Shown in pieces: positions 7,632-16,530 of a DNA stretch of 19,769 nucleotides (position 1 is the first letter of the stretch; each line of letters starts with the position of its first letter). This DNA comes from VRUE01 sp044867925. Its GTDB lineage: Bacteria > Actinomycetota > Thermoleophilia > Solirubrobacterales > 70-9. Where the stretch lies: contig JBIOVV010000098.1 of NCBI GenBank assembly GCA_044867925.1, positions 1-19,769 on the forward strand, in the 5' to 3' direction. Below the pieces are notes generated by a model. That model saw nothing but the letters and a program-made list of their open reading frames with translations. It did no database searches and was not told the DNA's origin. A program made the position numbers and the translations under genes.

Positions 7632-8072
7632 GTGACGCCTGAGGAGCTCGACAACCTCGCGCACCTGCGCCGCGCCCGTGACCTGATCGACCGCGAGTAC
7701 GCACGCCCGCTCGACGTCGCTGCGCTCGCCCGTGCTGCGCTGATGTCGACCGCACACTTCTCGCGGAAGTTCCGTGCGGCTTACGGAGAGACGCCGTACG
7801 GCTACCTGATGACGCGGCGAGTCGAGCGGGCGAAGGCGCTGTTGCGGCGCGACGATCTGTCGGTCACCGAGGTCTGCTCGGAGGTCGGGTGTGCGTCGCT
7901 CGGCTCGTTCAGCGCCCGCTTCGGCAAGCTGGTGGGGGAGACGCCGACGGCCTACCGGGCCCGGGACCACGGGGCGCTCGCCGGTGTGCCCGGCTGCATC
8001 GCCAGGGACCTCACCCGCCCGGGCCGCGAACCGAGCAGGATCGGAGAAACGCGGGAGGCGGTTGCTCCCTAA
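7632..8072 (+). CDS. AraC-family transcriptional regulator (DNA-binding domain only)
   Basis: 146-residue regulator made almost only of the AraC/XylS double helix-turn-helix domain, at about residues 8-112. Helix-turn-helix 1 is LDVAALARAALMSTAHFSRKF and helix-turn-helix 2 is LSVTEVCSEVGCASLGSFSARF, followed by the conserved GETPTAYR. There is no N-terminal ligand-binding domain; the tail PGCIARDLTRPGR is typical of small AraC proteins encoded beside a VOC gene. The frame stays open far upstream inside the preceding gene, but GTG at 7632, with AGGA just before it and 17 bp after the RTX gene stop, is the sensible start. It is the first gene of a four-gene operon: the VOC gene starts 10 bp after it. 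It probably controls this operon. Confidence 0.88.
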   Translation: MTPEELDNLAHLRRARDLIDREYARPLDVAALARAALMSTAHFSRKFRAAYGETPYGYLMTRRVERAKALLRRDDLSVTEVCSEVGCASLGSFSARFGKLVGETPTAYRARDHGALAGVPGCIARDLTRPGREPSRIGETREAVAP

Positions 8073-8082
8073 CGTTGGGGCC

Positions 8083-8490
8083 ATGAACCTCACTCTCTCC
8101 CAATGCTTCGTAATCGTTCATGACCCCGACCTCGCGCTGGCCTTCTACCGCGACACGCTCGGCCTCGAGCTGCGCAACGACGTCGCCAAAGGCGATTTCC
8201 GCTGGATCACCGTCGGCGCCGCCTCCCAGCCGGACGTGGCGATCGTCCTCACGAACTACCTGAACGGCAGCCCCGCCGACGGCGACGCGGTCGCCGCCCT
8301 CGTCGCCAAGGGCGCCCTCAACGGCGTCCACTTCCACAGCGACGACCTCGACGCCAGCTTCGAGAAGGTGGATGCCGCGGATGCCGAGATCGTGCAGGAG
8401 CCCACCGATCAGCCTTGGGGGACGCGGGATTTCGCTGTGCGGGACCCGTCCGGCAACCTGGTGCGCATCGACCAGCCGCCCGCCAAATAG
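8083..8490 (+). CDS. VOC-family (glyoxalase/bleomycin-resistance-like) protein
   Basis: 135-residue vicinal-oxygen-chelate protein. Two beta-alpha-beta-beta-beta modules are visible: residues 5-58 (QCFVIVHDPDLALAFYRDTLGL, then WITVGAASQPDVAIVLT) and 80-133 (GVHFHSDDLDASFEKV, then RDFAVRDPSGNLVRIDQP). His83 and His85 in module 2 and the DPSGN turn are typical of the family, whose members isomerise, cleave or sequester small molecules such as bleomycin-type drugs and methylglyoxal adducts. The true substrate cannot be read from sequence. It sits 10 bp after the AraC gene and 5 bp before the UvrA-like gene, so the three are almost certainly one transcript. Confidence 0.9.
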   Translation: MNLTLSQCFVIVHDPDLALAFYRDTLGLELRNDVAKGDFRWITVGAASQPDVAIVLTNYLNGSPADGDAVAALVAKGALNGVHFHSDDLDASFEKVDAADAEIVQEPTDQPWGTRDFAVRDPSGNLVRIDQPPAK

Positions 8491-8495
8491 AGCCG

Positions 8496-10871
<2,376 letters not shown>

Positions 10872-10884
10872 CGAGGCTCGCTTG

Positions 10885-11880
10885 ATGCCCCATCTGCACA
10901 AGCGCTTCCCGGCTCTAGCCGAGACCCTCCCTCACCTCGTCCTCTCCGAGCGCCCGACGCCCGTGCGCGAGCTGGCCGGCCTCGGCATCTGGGTGAAGGA
11001 AGACGGCGCCTTCGGCTCGGGGGGCTGGGGCGGCAACAAGGTGCGCAAGCTCGAGTGGCTGATCCCCGATGCCCGGCGCCGCGGCCGGCGCTCGATCCTC
11101 ACCTTCGGCGGGCTCGGCACGAACTGGGGGCTCGCGACCGCGCTCTACGCTCGCGAACATGGCCTCGAGACGGCGCTCGCGCTCGTCGACCAGCCGGTCG
11201 ACGCCCACGTCCGCGCCCAGCTCGCCCGCCTCGACGCCTCGGGTGCGCGCATCCACCGCACCCATACGAAGGCGCGGACAGTGGCGATGTTGCCGTGGCT
11301 GATCGCCCGCAACACCCGCGGCGGCCGCCCGCCTTACTTGTTGCCGGCCGGAGGCTCCTCGCCGGTCGGAGCGCTCGGCTACGTCGAGGCGGCGCTGGAG
11401 ATTGCCGCCGGGGTCGAGGACGGCTCGCTGTCCGAGCCGGCGCACGTCGTCGTCGCGGTCGGCACCGGCGGTACCGCGGCCGGCCTGGCGCTCGGCTTCC
11501 AGCTCGCCGGCCTGTCCACCCGGGTCGTCGGGGTCGTGGTCAACGACCAGCTTCGCCTCGACCCACCGGTGTTTGCCCGCCTCGCGCGGCGCACAGCCGC
11601 GCTGCTGGAGCGCCGCGGTGCACGCCTCGGCCGGCTCCGGCTCGAGCCGGACATGCTCGACCTCACCCGCGAGCAGATCGGTGCGGGCTACGGCCACCCG
11701 ACCGAGGCGGCCGGGCGCGCCGCCGCTCTCGCCGCAGAGGAGCAACTCCCGCTCGATCCCGTCTACACCGCGAAGGCGATGGCCGGGCTGCTGGCGCTGC
11801 GTGGGGAGGGCCGCCTCGGCGATCCGGTGCTGTTCGTGCACACCGACGGGCCGCGTCTCGACGGAATGGCCGTGGACTGA
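10885..11880 (+). CDS. PLP enzyme, D-cysteine desulfhydrase/ACC deaminase family
   Basis: 331-residue fold-type II PLP enzyme. Members convert D-cysteine to pyruvate, H2S and ammonia or open the ring of 1-aminocyclopropane-1-carboxylate. The PLP-lysine motif GGNKVRKLEWL places the Schiff-base lysine at Lys52. PAGGSSPVGALGYVEAALE (residues about 153-171), VGTGGTAAGL (191-200, phosphate loop) and GYGHPTE...LDPVYTAKAMAGL (267-301, Tyr268 and Tyr293) are all family hallmarks. The segment usually reading QSN before the second helix is LGTNW, with Thr78 at the serine position, so substrate choice may differ from either named enzyme. The frame is open upstream inside the UvrA-like gene; ATG at 10885, 13 bp after its stop, is the likely start (a TTG precedes it directly). 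It is the last gene of the operon. Confidence 0.88.
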   Translation: MPHLHKRFPALAETLPHLVLSERPTPVRELAGLGIWVKEDGAFGSGGWGGNKVRKLEWLIPDARRRGRRSILTFGGLGTNWGLATALYAREHGLETALALVDQPVDAHVRAQLARLDASGARIHRTHTKARTVAMLPWLIARNTRGGRPPYLLPAGGSSPVGALGYVEAALEIAAGVEDGSLSEPAHVVVAVGTGGTAAGLALGFQLAGLSTRVVGVVVNDQLRLDPPVFARLARRTAALLERRGARLGRLRLEPDMLDLTREQIGAGYGHPTEAAGRAAALAAEEQLPLDPVYTAKAMAGLLALRGEGRLGDPVLFVHTDGPRLDGMAVD

Positions 11881-12157
11881 GCACGCCGCCAGCTCGTCGG
11901 GTCAGTCGCGGAATTGGCGCCGGGACGCCCGTCTCGCCATCTGGAACTGGCCGTCGTTTTCAGCCTAGGAGAGATGTGATCGATTGACCCATGTATACGG
12001 GGGCAAATAGACCACTCGGCAACCCGGGGGCTCGCCCCGGCGACCCGCCGCCGGCGCCTCCGGCATATCACGAGGTGTGCAACGGCCTGATCACTCGCTG
12101 GATCGACACCCCGGGATGATTTGCCGGATCGCGAAATAGGATCTTCCGAACCCGCTC
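11881..12157. other. Intergenic region after the AraC-VOC-UvrA operon
   Basis: 277 bp without a credible gene. A GC hairpin, CCGGGG (12024-12029) with CCCCGG (12035-12040) around a 5-nt loop, may stop transcription of the operon, but no T-run follows it. TAGGAT at 12137-12142 resembles a -10 element for the degenerate gene that follows. Confidence 0.35.
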
Positions 12158-12422
12158 ATGGCAGTGCTGCTCTACGACAACCCGGTCTCCGGCAACTGCC
12201 ACAAGGTTCGGCTGATCCTTGGCCTGCTCGGCATCGGGTTCGAGCGGCGCGCGCTTCACGATCGCCGACATCGCGCTCTACGCCTACACCCACGTGGCGC
12301 CCGAGGGCGGCTTTGAGCTCGAGCCGTACCCGGCGGTGCGTGCCTGGCTCGAACGAGTTGCTGCCCAGCCTGGGATCGTCCCGATGAGTCGTGTCGATTT
12401 GGGCGACTCCCGTTCGTCGTAG
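12158..12422 (+). pseudogene. Glutathione S-transferase remnant with internal deletion
   Basis: ATG at 12158 opens MAVLLYDNPVSGNCHKVRLI and continues LGLLGIGFE, the beta1-alpha1-beta2 start of a bacterial glutathione S-transferase thioredoxin domain. At about 12245 the reading switches to the +1 frame, where FTIADIALYAYTHVAPEGGF and ELEPYPAVRAWLERVAAQPG, the last helices of the same family, run to a TAG at 12420-12422. The first frame hits TGA at 12314-12316. The central part of the roughly 200-residue protein (most of the GSH-binding domain and the first C-terminal helices) is missing, so a single out-of-frame internal deletion near 12240-12255 explains the pattern. The remaining parts look well conserved, suggesting a recent event. 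No functional GST is expected from it. Confidence 0.8.
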
Positions 12423-12484
12423 GGGTAAAGGCGGGAATATCGGGACACCGAGCTTCCGCGAAGACGAGCTGAAAGGACAGTGAG

Positions 12485-12913
12485 ATGAAGGTGATGGCGA
12501 TAGTCAAGGCCAGCAAGGACTCCGAGGCGGGCGTGATGCCGAGCGAGGAGCTGCTCACGGCGATGGGCGAGTTCAACGAAGAGATGGTCAAAGCGGGCGT
12601 GATGCTGGCGGGGGAGGGCCTCCACCCGACTTCGAAGGGCGCCCGGGTCAGCTTCAGCGGCGACGATGAGCGGACCGTGACCGACGGCCCCTTTGCCGAG
12701 ACCAAGGAGCTGATCGCCGGCTACTGGCTGATGCAGGTGGACTCCTTCGAGGACGCGGTGGAGTGGATCAAGCGCTGCCCCAACCCGCACCACGAAGCGG
12801 GCGAGATCGAAATTCGCCAGGTCTTCGAGGCTGAGGATTTCGGCGAGGAGTTCGCGCCGAAGGTGCGCGAGCAGGAGGAGCGGATTCGCGCCCAGGCGGA
12901 GCGGAACCAGTAG
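12485..12913 (+). CDS. YciI/DGPF-domain protein
   Basis: 142-residue YCII-related protein of the small ferredoxin-like fold, often encoded next to ECF sigma factors in actinobacteria and of unknown biochemical role. The hallmark DGPF is at about residues 67-70 (TVTDGPFAETKELIAGYWLM), preceded by LAGEGLHPTSKGARVSF and followed by VDSFEDAVEWIKRCPNPH. The last 30 residues are charged (EEFAPKVREQEERIRAQAER) and probably form an extra helix. The ATG has an AAAGGA ribosome site 7 nt upstream. It lies 62 bp downstream of the GST remnant and converges on the DUF2867 gene. Its ECF partner is not adjacent here. Confidence 0.88.
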   Translation: MKVMAIVKASKDSEAGVMPSEELLTAMGEFNEEMVKAGVMLAGEGLHPTSKGARVSFSGDDERTVTDGPFAETKELIAGYWLMQVDSFEDAVEWIKRCPNPHHEAGEIEIRQVFEAEDFGEEFAPKVREQEERIRAQAERNQ

Positions 12914-12956
12914 GCGACCTGGCGGTGCGGCGGGTGAGGCGATGCGAGGGCGCAGC

Positions 12957-13586
12957 TCAGCCCGCGGGCACGCGGGCGTCCCATTCTCGCTTGACCTGTC
13001 GCATCAATGCCGGGTAGACGATCAGGTAGCGGAAGGGCTTGATCAGGGCCATGTATCCCCTGCCGAGCAGGCCGCGCGGCTTGACGTAGACGGCCATCTG
13101 GCCTTGGTAGCGACCCTCTCCCTCTTCCGCCCAGGCAAGGTGCATCACGCCGTGCACGGTCTGGTTGGAGAGCTCGGCGGCGAACTCGTCGTCGGTGCGG
13201 AAGAGGGGGACGAAAGGGAGGGAGGCGAAGTGCAGATCCGTCGCGCTGCCGCGCAGGTCCTCGGGCAGTCGTCCGGCCAGCGAGGTCTCGCCCTCCCCCG
13301 GAATCGGCAGCTTGCCTGCGCCGTCATCGCGGTCGCTCTCGGCAGGGGCAGAGATCCTGCCGAGGTCGAACCACTTGCCGAGCAGGTTGCGGAGGCTCCA
13401 GAGCAGGCGGGTGGGGAGGGATTCCGCGTCGGAGGGATCGCCGGCGGTCAGCATCTCGAGCAGGGTCTCGAAGTCATCGGCACTGCCGTGCACCGGGAGG
13501 GCCCAGACGTCCTCCAGGATGAAGTCGGAGGCGACTTCACGGATGCGCCAGGGACCCGATTCGTGCGTTGCGTTGGGAAGCCTCAT
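12957..13586 (-). CDS. DUF2867-family protein
   Basis: 209 residues. The features I associate with DUF2867 proteins are the early motif EDVWALPVHGSADDFETLLEML, a central region rich in TDLHFASLPFVPLFRTDDEFAAELSNQTVHGVMHLAW, and the C-terminal hydrophobic LIVYPALMRQVKREW. The biochemical role of the family is unknown; members are often fused to or placed beside nucleoside-diphosphate-sugar epimerase-like proteins, none of which is present here. The frame opens upstream at 13643, but ATG at 13586 has a GAGGAG ribosome site and lies downstream of a promoter and operator, so it is the start. It is divergent from, and very probably repressed by, the TetR regulator at 13673. Confidence 0.82.
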   Translation of the reverse strand: MRLPNATHESGPWRIREVASDFILEDVWALPVHGSADDFETLLEMLTAGDPSDAESLPTRLLWSLRNLLGKWFDLGRISAPAESDRDDGAGKLPIPGEGETSLAGRLPEDLRGSATDLHFASLPFVPLFRTDDEFAAELSNQTVHGVMHLAWAEEGEGRYQGQMAVYVKPRGLLGRGYMALIKPFRYLIVYPALMRQVKREWDARVPAG

Positions 13587-13601
13587 CTCGCTCCTCTCTC
13601 G

Positions 13602-13623
13602 ATCCATACGATGTCGTATGGAT
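13602..13623. promoter_or_regulatory. TetR operator 1 (DUF2867 promoter)
   Basis: A perfect inverted repeat with 10-bp arms and TG centre; the core is CCATACGATGTCGTATGG (13604-13621). It covers the end of the minus-strand -10 element and the expected start of transcription of the DUF2867 gene, where a bound repressor would block the promoter. It shares the ATACG-R-TG-Y-CGTAT core with operator 2, centred 44 bp away. Confidence 0.8.
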
Positions 13624-13650
13624 GCTAGGACCGATCCTTGCATCTGTCAA
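13622..13650 (-). promoter_or_regulatory. Promoter of the DUF2867 gene
   Basis: On the minus strand TTGACA (plus 13645-13650), a perfect -35 consensus, is followed after exactly 17 bp by TAGCAT (plus 13622-13627) as -10. Transcription would begin near 13615, inside operator 1, leaving a short leader with the GAGGAG ribosome site. Confidence 0.7.
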
Positions 13651-13666
13651 TACGGTGCCGTATAGA
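13638..13666 (+). promoter_or_regulatory. Promoter of the tetR gene
   Basis: TTGCAT (13638-13643) and TATAGA (13661-13666) are separated by 17 bp. The -10 ends 6 nt before the ATG at 13673, so the message would be leaderless or nearly so. Operator 2 lies in the spacer and overlaps the first bases of the -10. The two divergent promoters overlap each other in the -35 regions. Confidence 0.65.
13650..13663. promoter_or_regulatory. TetR operator 2 (tetR autoregulation)
   Basis: ATACGGTGCCGTAT is a perfect 6-bp inverted repeat around TG with the same core as operator 1. It sits between the -35 and -10 of the tetR promoter and touches the -35 of the opposite promoter, the position expected for autorepression. 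Confidence 0.75.
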
Positions 13667-13672
13667 TAGGCG

Positions 13673-14227
13673 ATGGCAAATGTCCGGACTCCACGGGGCG
13701 CCTGGATCGAGGCGGCGCTGCAGGCCCTGGGGGCGGGAGGCCCGGATGCCATCCGGGTCGAGGCCCTGGCGGCATCGCTCGGCGTGTCCAAGGGCGGCTT
13801 CTACTGGCACTTCAAGGATCGCCAGGCGCTGGTGGGGGAGATGCTCGACAGCTGGGAGAAGGACGTCGTCGAGGACGTGATCGCGCGGATCGAGAGCCAG
13901 CCGGCAGAGCCGCGGGCCAAGCTGCAGCAGCTCTTCGAGCTGGCCCCGTCGGTCGACTTTGCCGTCGAGCTGGCCCTGCGGGACTGGTCACGCCGCGATC
14001 GCGAAGTCGCCAAGCGCCTGCGCCGAATCGACACCAGGCGCATGGACTACCTGCGCCTGCTGTTCGGCCAGTTCTGCGCCGACGAGGACGAGGTCGAGGC
14101 GCGCAGCATGCTCGCCTTCTCGCTGTTCATCGGCAGCTATTTCATCGTCGCCGAGCACGGCGAGAAGACCCGCGCCCAGGTGCTGCAGGCGGCGATCGAT
14201 CGGTTGCTCAGCGAGTCGTGGGACTAG
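13673..14227 (+). CDS. TetR/AcrR-family transcriptional repressor
   Basis: 184-residue TetR-type regulator of typical length. The DNA-binding helix-turn-helix is at about residues 28-57 (VEALAASLGVSKGGFYWHFKDRQALVGEML), with the conserved F/YWHF of the family. The rest is helical and would hold the ligand pocket and dimer interface (LFELAPSVDFAVELALRDWSRRD, MLAFSLFIGSYFIVAEHG). The inducer is unknown. The ATG at 13673 lies directly behind a -10 element, so translation may be leaderless. The intergenic region with the divergent DUF2867 gene contains two matching operators, one at each promoter, which makes local autoregulation and control of that gene very likely. Confidence 0.92.
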   Translation: MANVRTPRGAWIEAALQALGAGGPDAIRVEALAASLGVSKGGFYWHFKDRQALVGEMLDSWEKDVVEDVIARIESQPAEPRAKLQQLFELAPSVDFAVELALRDWSRRDREVAKRLRRIDTRRMDYLRLLFGQFCADEDEVEARSMLAFSLFIGSYFIVAEHGEKTRAQVLQAAIDRLLSESWD

Positions 14228-14243
14228 CGTCGGTGGGGGCGCT

Positions 14244-15506
14244 CTAACCGCAGGCGTCAGACCAGCGGTTGGGGGCCTGCGAGGCGCCCCTGCCGGCGGT
14301 GATCGGCCGGGTATTGACCGTCGCCGCCCGGTCGGCGCGGCGAACCGCGGCGCGGAGGGCGTTCGCCCGTGAGGTGGGCGCGATCGACCTGGTCGCGGCG
14401 GGGCCCGCGAAGGGGTTCCGCGCGGCCTCGACGAGGCGTACGACCGAGCGGGGGCCGCCATAGGCGCGCAGCGTTCTCTCCAGGGAGTAGATCGGCACTT
14501 CGCGGGCGCCGAGGGTGGCGGCGAGGCGGACGTCGCCGATAAGGCTCGCGAGGCGCCGGTAGGGGCCGCGGCCCGAGGACCCGAGGCTGACCTGCCCGAC
14601 GCTGCCATAGGCGCGCTGCGCCGAGCGGAAGTAGGAGGAGACGATGCCGGGCCCGGGGTCGTGCCCCGAGTAATAGGCGAAGACGCTGCGATAGGCCTGG
14701 AAGTAGAGGTCGTCCCAGGCGGCGACGGGAAGGACGAAGTCGGCTGCGTCTTGGAGCGCGAGGCTGCCGTCGGCGATGTCGTCGAGGGCCGCGGGCATGG
14801 GCGCGGCGACGACCCTGACGTCGTGACGCTTGGCCCAGCGCGGGATGCGTGCGTACCCGCGCCAGGCAGCGCACTGCCGGGCGGGGTCGATCGTCGGCTG
14901 GAAGACCGAGGAGAAGGCGCCGCCACCGCTGCCGCCCATGATCGCCGCGGTGGATTCGAAGGGAGTGCGGAGCCGTGGCTCGGGATCGAGAGCGAGGCCC
15001 TCCAGGCGGACGCGCTTCTTCCGCGCCCAGTGAACCAGCGCTTTGACCGCCTTGAACTGCTCGGCCGCCGCGCCCTCCCAGGCCCAGTAGCCGTCGCTGA
15101 AGGGGACCAGGACCCAGCCCCAGACCGGCACGCCGAGCCGGTTGGCGGTGCGGATGATCTTCAGCGCGTCATGGCGATGGGGCTTCCCGGGGGGGATCGG
15201 GCCGAAGTCCCGCCGGTAGCGAAGGTTGAAGTACAGGGGAACCCGATCGCGGCGAAGGACGCGCCACAGCCGCGGCGTGTAGAAGTGGGTGTCCCGTCGC
15301 TTCCAGTAGGTGTCGGGAGAGTCCCAGTCGGTGCCGGGCACGGCCTCGCCGGCCCAGAAGCCGACCGTGGTCTCAGCGGGGGCGATCGGCCGCTGCGGGT
15401 GGACCCCGGCCTGCGTCCCCGCCGCTGCGGCTTGCGGCGCCGGCAGCGTCAGCGCGACCACGACCGCAGCCGCGAGCGCCCCCCTTTGAGATCCCACCCC
15501 CGTCAC
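14244..15506 (-). CDS. Secreted protein of unknown function, possible TIM-barrel
   Basis: 420 residues. Residues 1-29 form a signal peptide (SQRGALAAAVVVALTLPAPQAAAA), so the product is exported. The mature part shows strand-ended motifs at regular intervals: VPLYFNLRY (about 89-97), GVPVWGWVLVP (125-135), LEGLALDPEP (168-177), DVRVVAAPMP, DFVLPVAAWDDLYFQAY and REVPIYSLE. This spacing is what a (beta/alpha)8 barrel would give, and Asp174/Glu176 at a strand end would suit a glycosidase-like active site. No family is recognised and the enzymatic idea is inference. Two starts are possible: GTG at 15524, or GTG at 15506, preferred because a TAGGAT hexamer ends 7 nt before it as in a leaderless promoter. 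It converges on tetR and diverges from the methyltransferase gene. Confidence 0.7.
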   Translation of the reverse strand: MTGVGSQRGALAAAVVVALTLPAPQAAAAGTQAGVHPQRPIAPAETTVGFWAGEAVPGTDWDSPDTYWKRRDTHFYTPRLWRVLRRDRVPLYFNLRYRRDFGPIPPGKPHRHDALKIIRTANRLGVPVWGWVLVPFSDGYWAWEGAAAEQFKAVKALVHWARKKRVRLEGLALDPEPRLRTPFESTAAIMGGSGGGAFSSVFQPTIDPARQCAAWRGYARIPRWAKRHDVRVVAAPMPAALDDIADGSLALQDAADFVLPVAAWDDLYFQAYRSVFAYYSGHDPGPGIVSSYFRSAQRAYGSVGQVSLGSSGRGPYRRLASLIGDVRLAATLGAREVPIYSLERTLRAYGGPRSVVRLVEAARNPFAGPAATRSIAPTSRANALRAAVRRADRAATVNTRPITAGRGASQAPNRWSDACG

Positions 15507-15524
15507 CCCCGCGATCCTAGTCAC

Positions 15525-15536
15525 GTCAGTACTGAC
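15525..15536. promoter_or_regulatory. 12-bp palindrome between divergent genes
   Basis: GTCAGTACTGAC is a perfect palindrome in the short region between the secreted-protein gene and the methyltransferase gene. If TAGGAT (plus 15514-15519) is the minus-strand -10, the palindrome fills the -35/-10 spacer, a common operator position. No regulator is assigned. Confidence 0.4.
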
Positions 15537-15571
15537 TCACCTCCCGCCGAGTAGTTGCGGAGAATGCAGTC

Positions 15572-16201
15572 GTGCCAGCGGAGGAGTGGACAGACGTCGA
15601 GCGCGTCCGCCAATACCTGGACCGGGCGGATGACTTTCCGCACCGGAGCGAGGGGGAGGGGGTCCTGCTCGACCATGTGCCCGCCACGGCCAGGCGGGTG
15701 CTGGACCTGGGAACCGGCGACGGGCGACTGCTGGCGCTGCTGTGCCGGGACAGGCCCGAGTTGTCAGGGGTGGGTCTCGAGTTCTCGGCGGCGATGCTCA
15801 GCGCGGCGCGCGAGCGGCTTGCCGGCGGAAGCCATATCGAGCTTGTCGAGCATGACCTCGACGACCCGCTGCCGGCGCTTGGGCGCTTCGACGCGGTGGT
15901 CTCGTCATTCGTCATCCACCACCTCGAGCACGAGCGCAAGCGCTCGCTCTATGGAGAAGTGCTTGACCTGCTCGAGCCCGGCGGGGTCTTCGCCAACTTC
16001 GAGCACGTCGCTTCGCCGACCGAGCGTCTGCACCGCGCCTTCTTTGCGGCGATCGACGAGCCGATCGAGAACGAGGACCCATCCGACCGCACGCTCGACG
16101 TCGAGACCCAGCTGGGATGGCTGCGCGAGGTCGGCTTCGAAGACGTCGACTGCCACTGGAAGTGGCTCGAGATGGCGCTGCTCGTCGGCGTCAAGCCGTG
16201 A
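15572..16201 (+). CDS. SAM-dependent class I methyltransferase
   Basis: 209-residue Rossmann-fold methyltransferase of the Methyltransf_25/12 type. Motif I, VLDLGTGDG (residues 43-51), binds S-adenosylmethionine; an acidic residue after the second strand is Glu69 (GVGLEFSAAMLSAARERL). The strand FDAVVSSFVIHHLEHERK is motif IV, followed by LLEPGGVFANFEHV (motif V/VI). The substrate is not identifiable; the single short C-terminal insertion (PTERLHRAFFAAIDEPIENED) probably forms the lid. The start is GTG at 15572 with GGAGA 8 nt upstream; an ATG at 15564 is out of frame. It is divergent from the secreted protein, with 47 bp to the further GTG of that gene. Its 3' side leads into the structured leader region. 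Confidence 0.9.
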   Translation: MPAEEWTDVERVRQYLDRADDFPHRSEGEGVLLDHVPATARRVLDLGTGDGRLLALLCRDRPELSGVGLEFSAAMLSAARERLAGGSHIELVEHDLDDPLPALGRFDAVVSSFVIHHLEHERKRSLYGEVLDLLEPGGVFANFEHVASPTERLHRAFFAAIDEPIENEDPSDRTLDVETQLGWLREVGFEDVDCHWKWLEMALLVGVKP

Positions 16202-16343
16202 AGGCGGCCACTCAGCGCCGTATCGCTATCGGGGGTTCGCGCGGCCGGCGGTCGCGACCATGAGGCGTGTCCAGGCTGCCCGCAGGCGGCCGACTGCTCC
16301 ATTTGCTTCAATCGGATCACCAGAGAAAGGAGGTGGTCCTAAC

Positions 16344-16388
16344 TTGATTCACATGCTTAATGGGACTCTGGAGGTGCAGGGCCGCTAG
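16344..16388 (+). CDS. 14-codon mini-ORF, putative leader peptide
   Basis: TTG at 16344 opens the peptide MIHMLNGTLEVQGR (stop TAG 16386-16388); an in-frame ATG at 16353 would give MLNGTLEVQGR. The upstream AAAGGAGGT (16326-16334) is complementary to the full 16S anti-Shine-Dalgarno and stronger than any other site in this window; the spacing to TTG is 10 nt, and about 19 nt to ATG. The strong site in front of so short a frame points to a regulatory leader peptide or to ribosome loading as a switch. No run of identical regulatory codons is present, so amino-acid attenuation is not obvious. Confidence 0.45.
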   Translation: MIHMLNGTLEVQGR

Positions 16389-16502
16389 GCGCCGCACTGG
16401 TTTGGGCGCCCGGCGGAATCCACCCCGGGCACCGGCGAGCAGGGAATGCCGGGCGTTGTCCCACCCGGTCGAGGTTTCCATTGCTCGTTTCCAAGCACCT
16501 GT

Positions 16503-16530
16503 ACTAGGGCCGCCTGCGGGCGGCCCTAGT
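16503..16530 (+). terminator. Strong GC hairpin, terminator-like
   Basis: ACTAGGGCCGCC (16503-16514) pairs perfectly with GGCGGCCCTAGT (16519-16530) around the 4-nt loop TGCG, a 12-bp stem. Only GTTT follows, a short T-run, as is common for terminators in high-GC actinobacteria. It lies 35 bp before the start of the VOC gene and would stop read-through into it unless the stem is disrupted. Confidence 0.75.

Noticed and set aside
5932..7755. 607-codon open frame on the minus strand
   Set aside because: It is the antisense shadow of the RTX-like gene, created by GC-rich repeats; composition is Arg/Gly/Val-rich with no family motif, and the plus frame has a signal peptide and repeat motifs.
12158..12316. 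A short intact gene of 52 codons
   Set aside because: Only the first 29 residues resemble the GST N-terminus; the rest is out-of-frame reading of the C-terminal domain, so it is a pseudogene fragment.
16250..16259. Palindrome GGTCGCGACC as operator
   Set aside because: A 10-bp GC palindrome is expected by chance at this composition and it is not placed relative to a recognisable promoter.
16314..16339. Fragment of 16S rRNA 3' end
   Set aside because: The similarity is limited to GGATCAC and the anti-Shine-Dalgarno complement on the opposite strand; no further rRNA sequence is present, and a mini-ORF follows at ribosome-site spacing.
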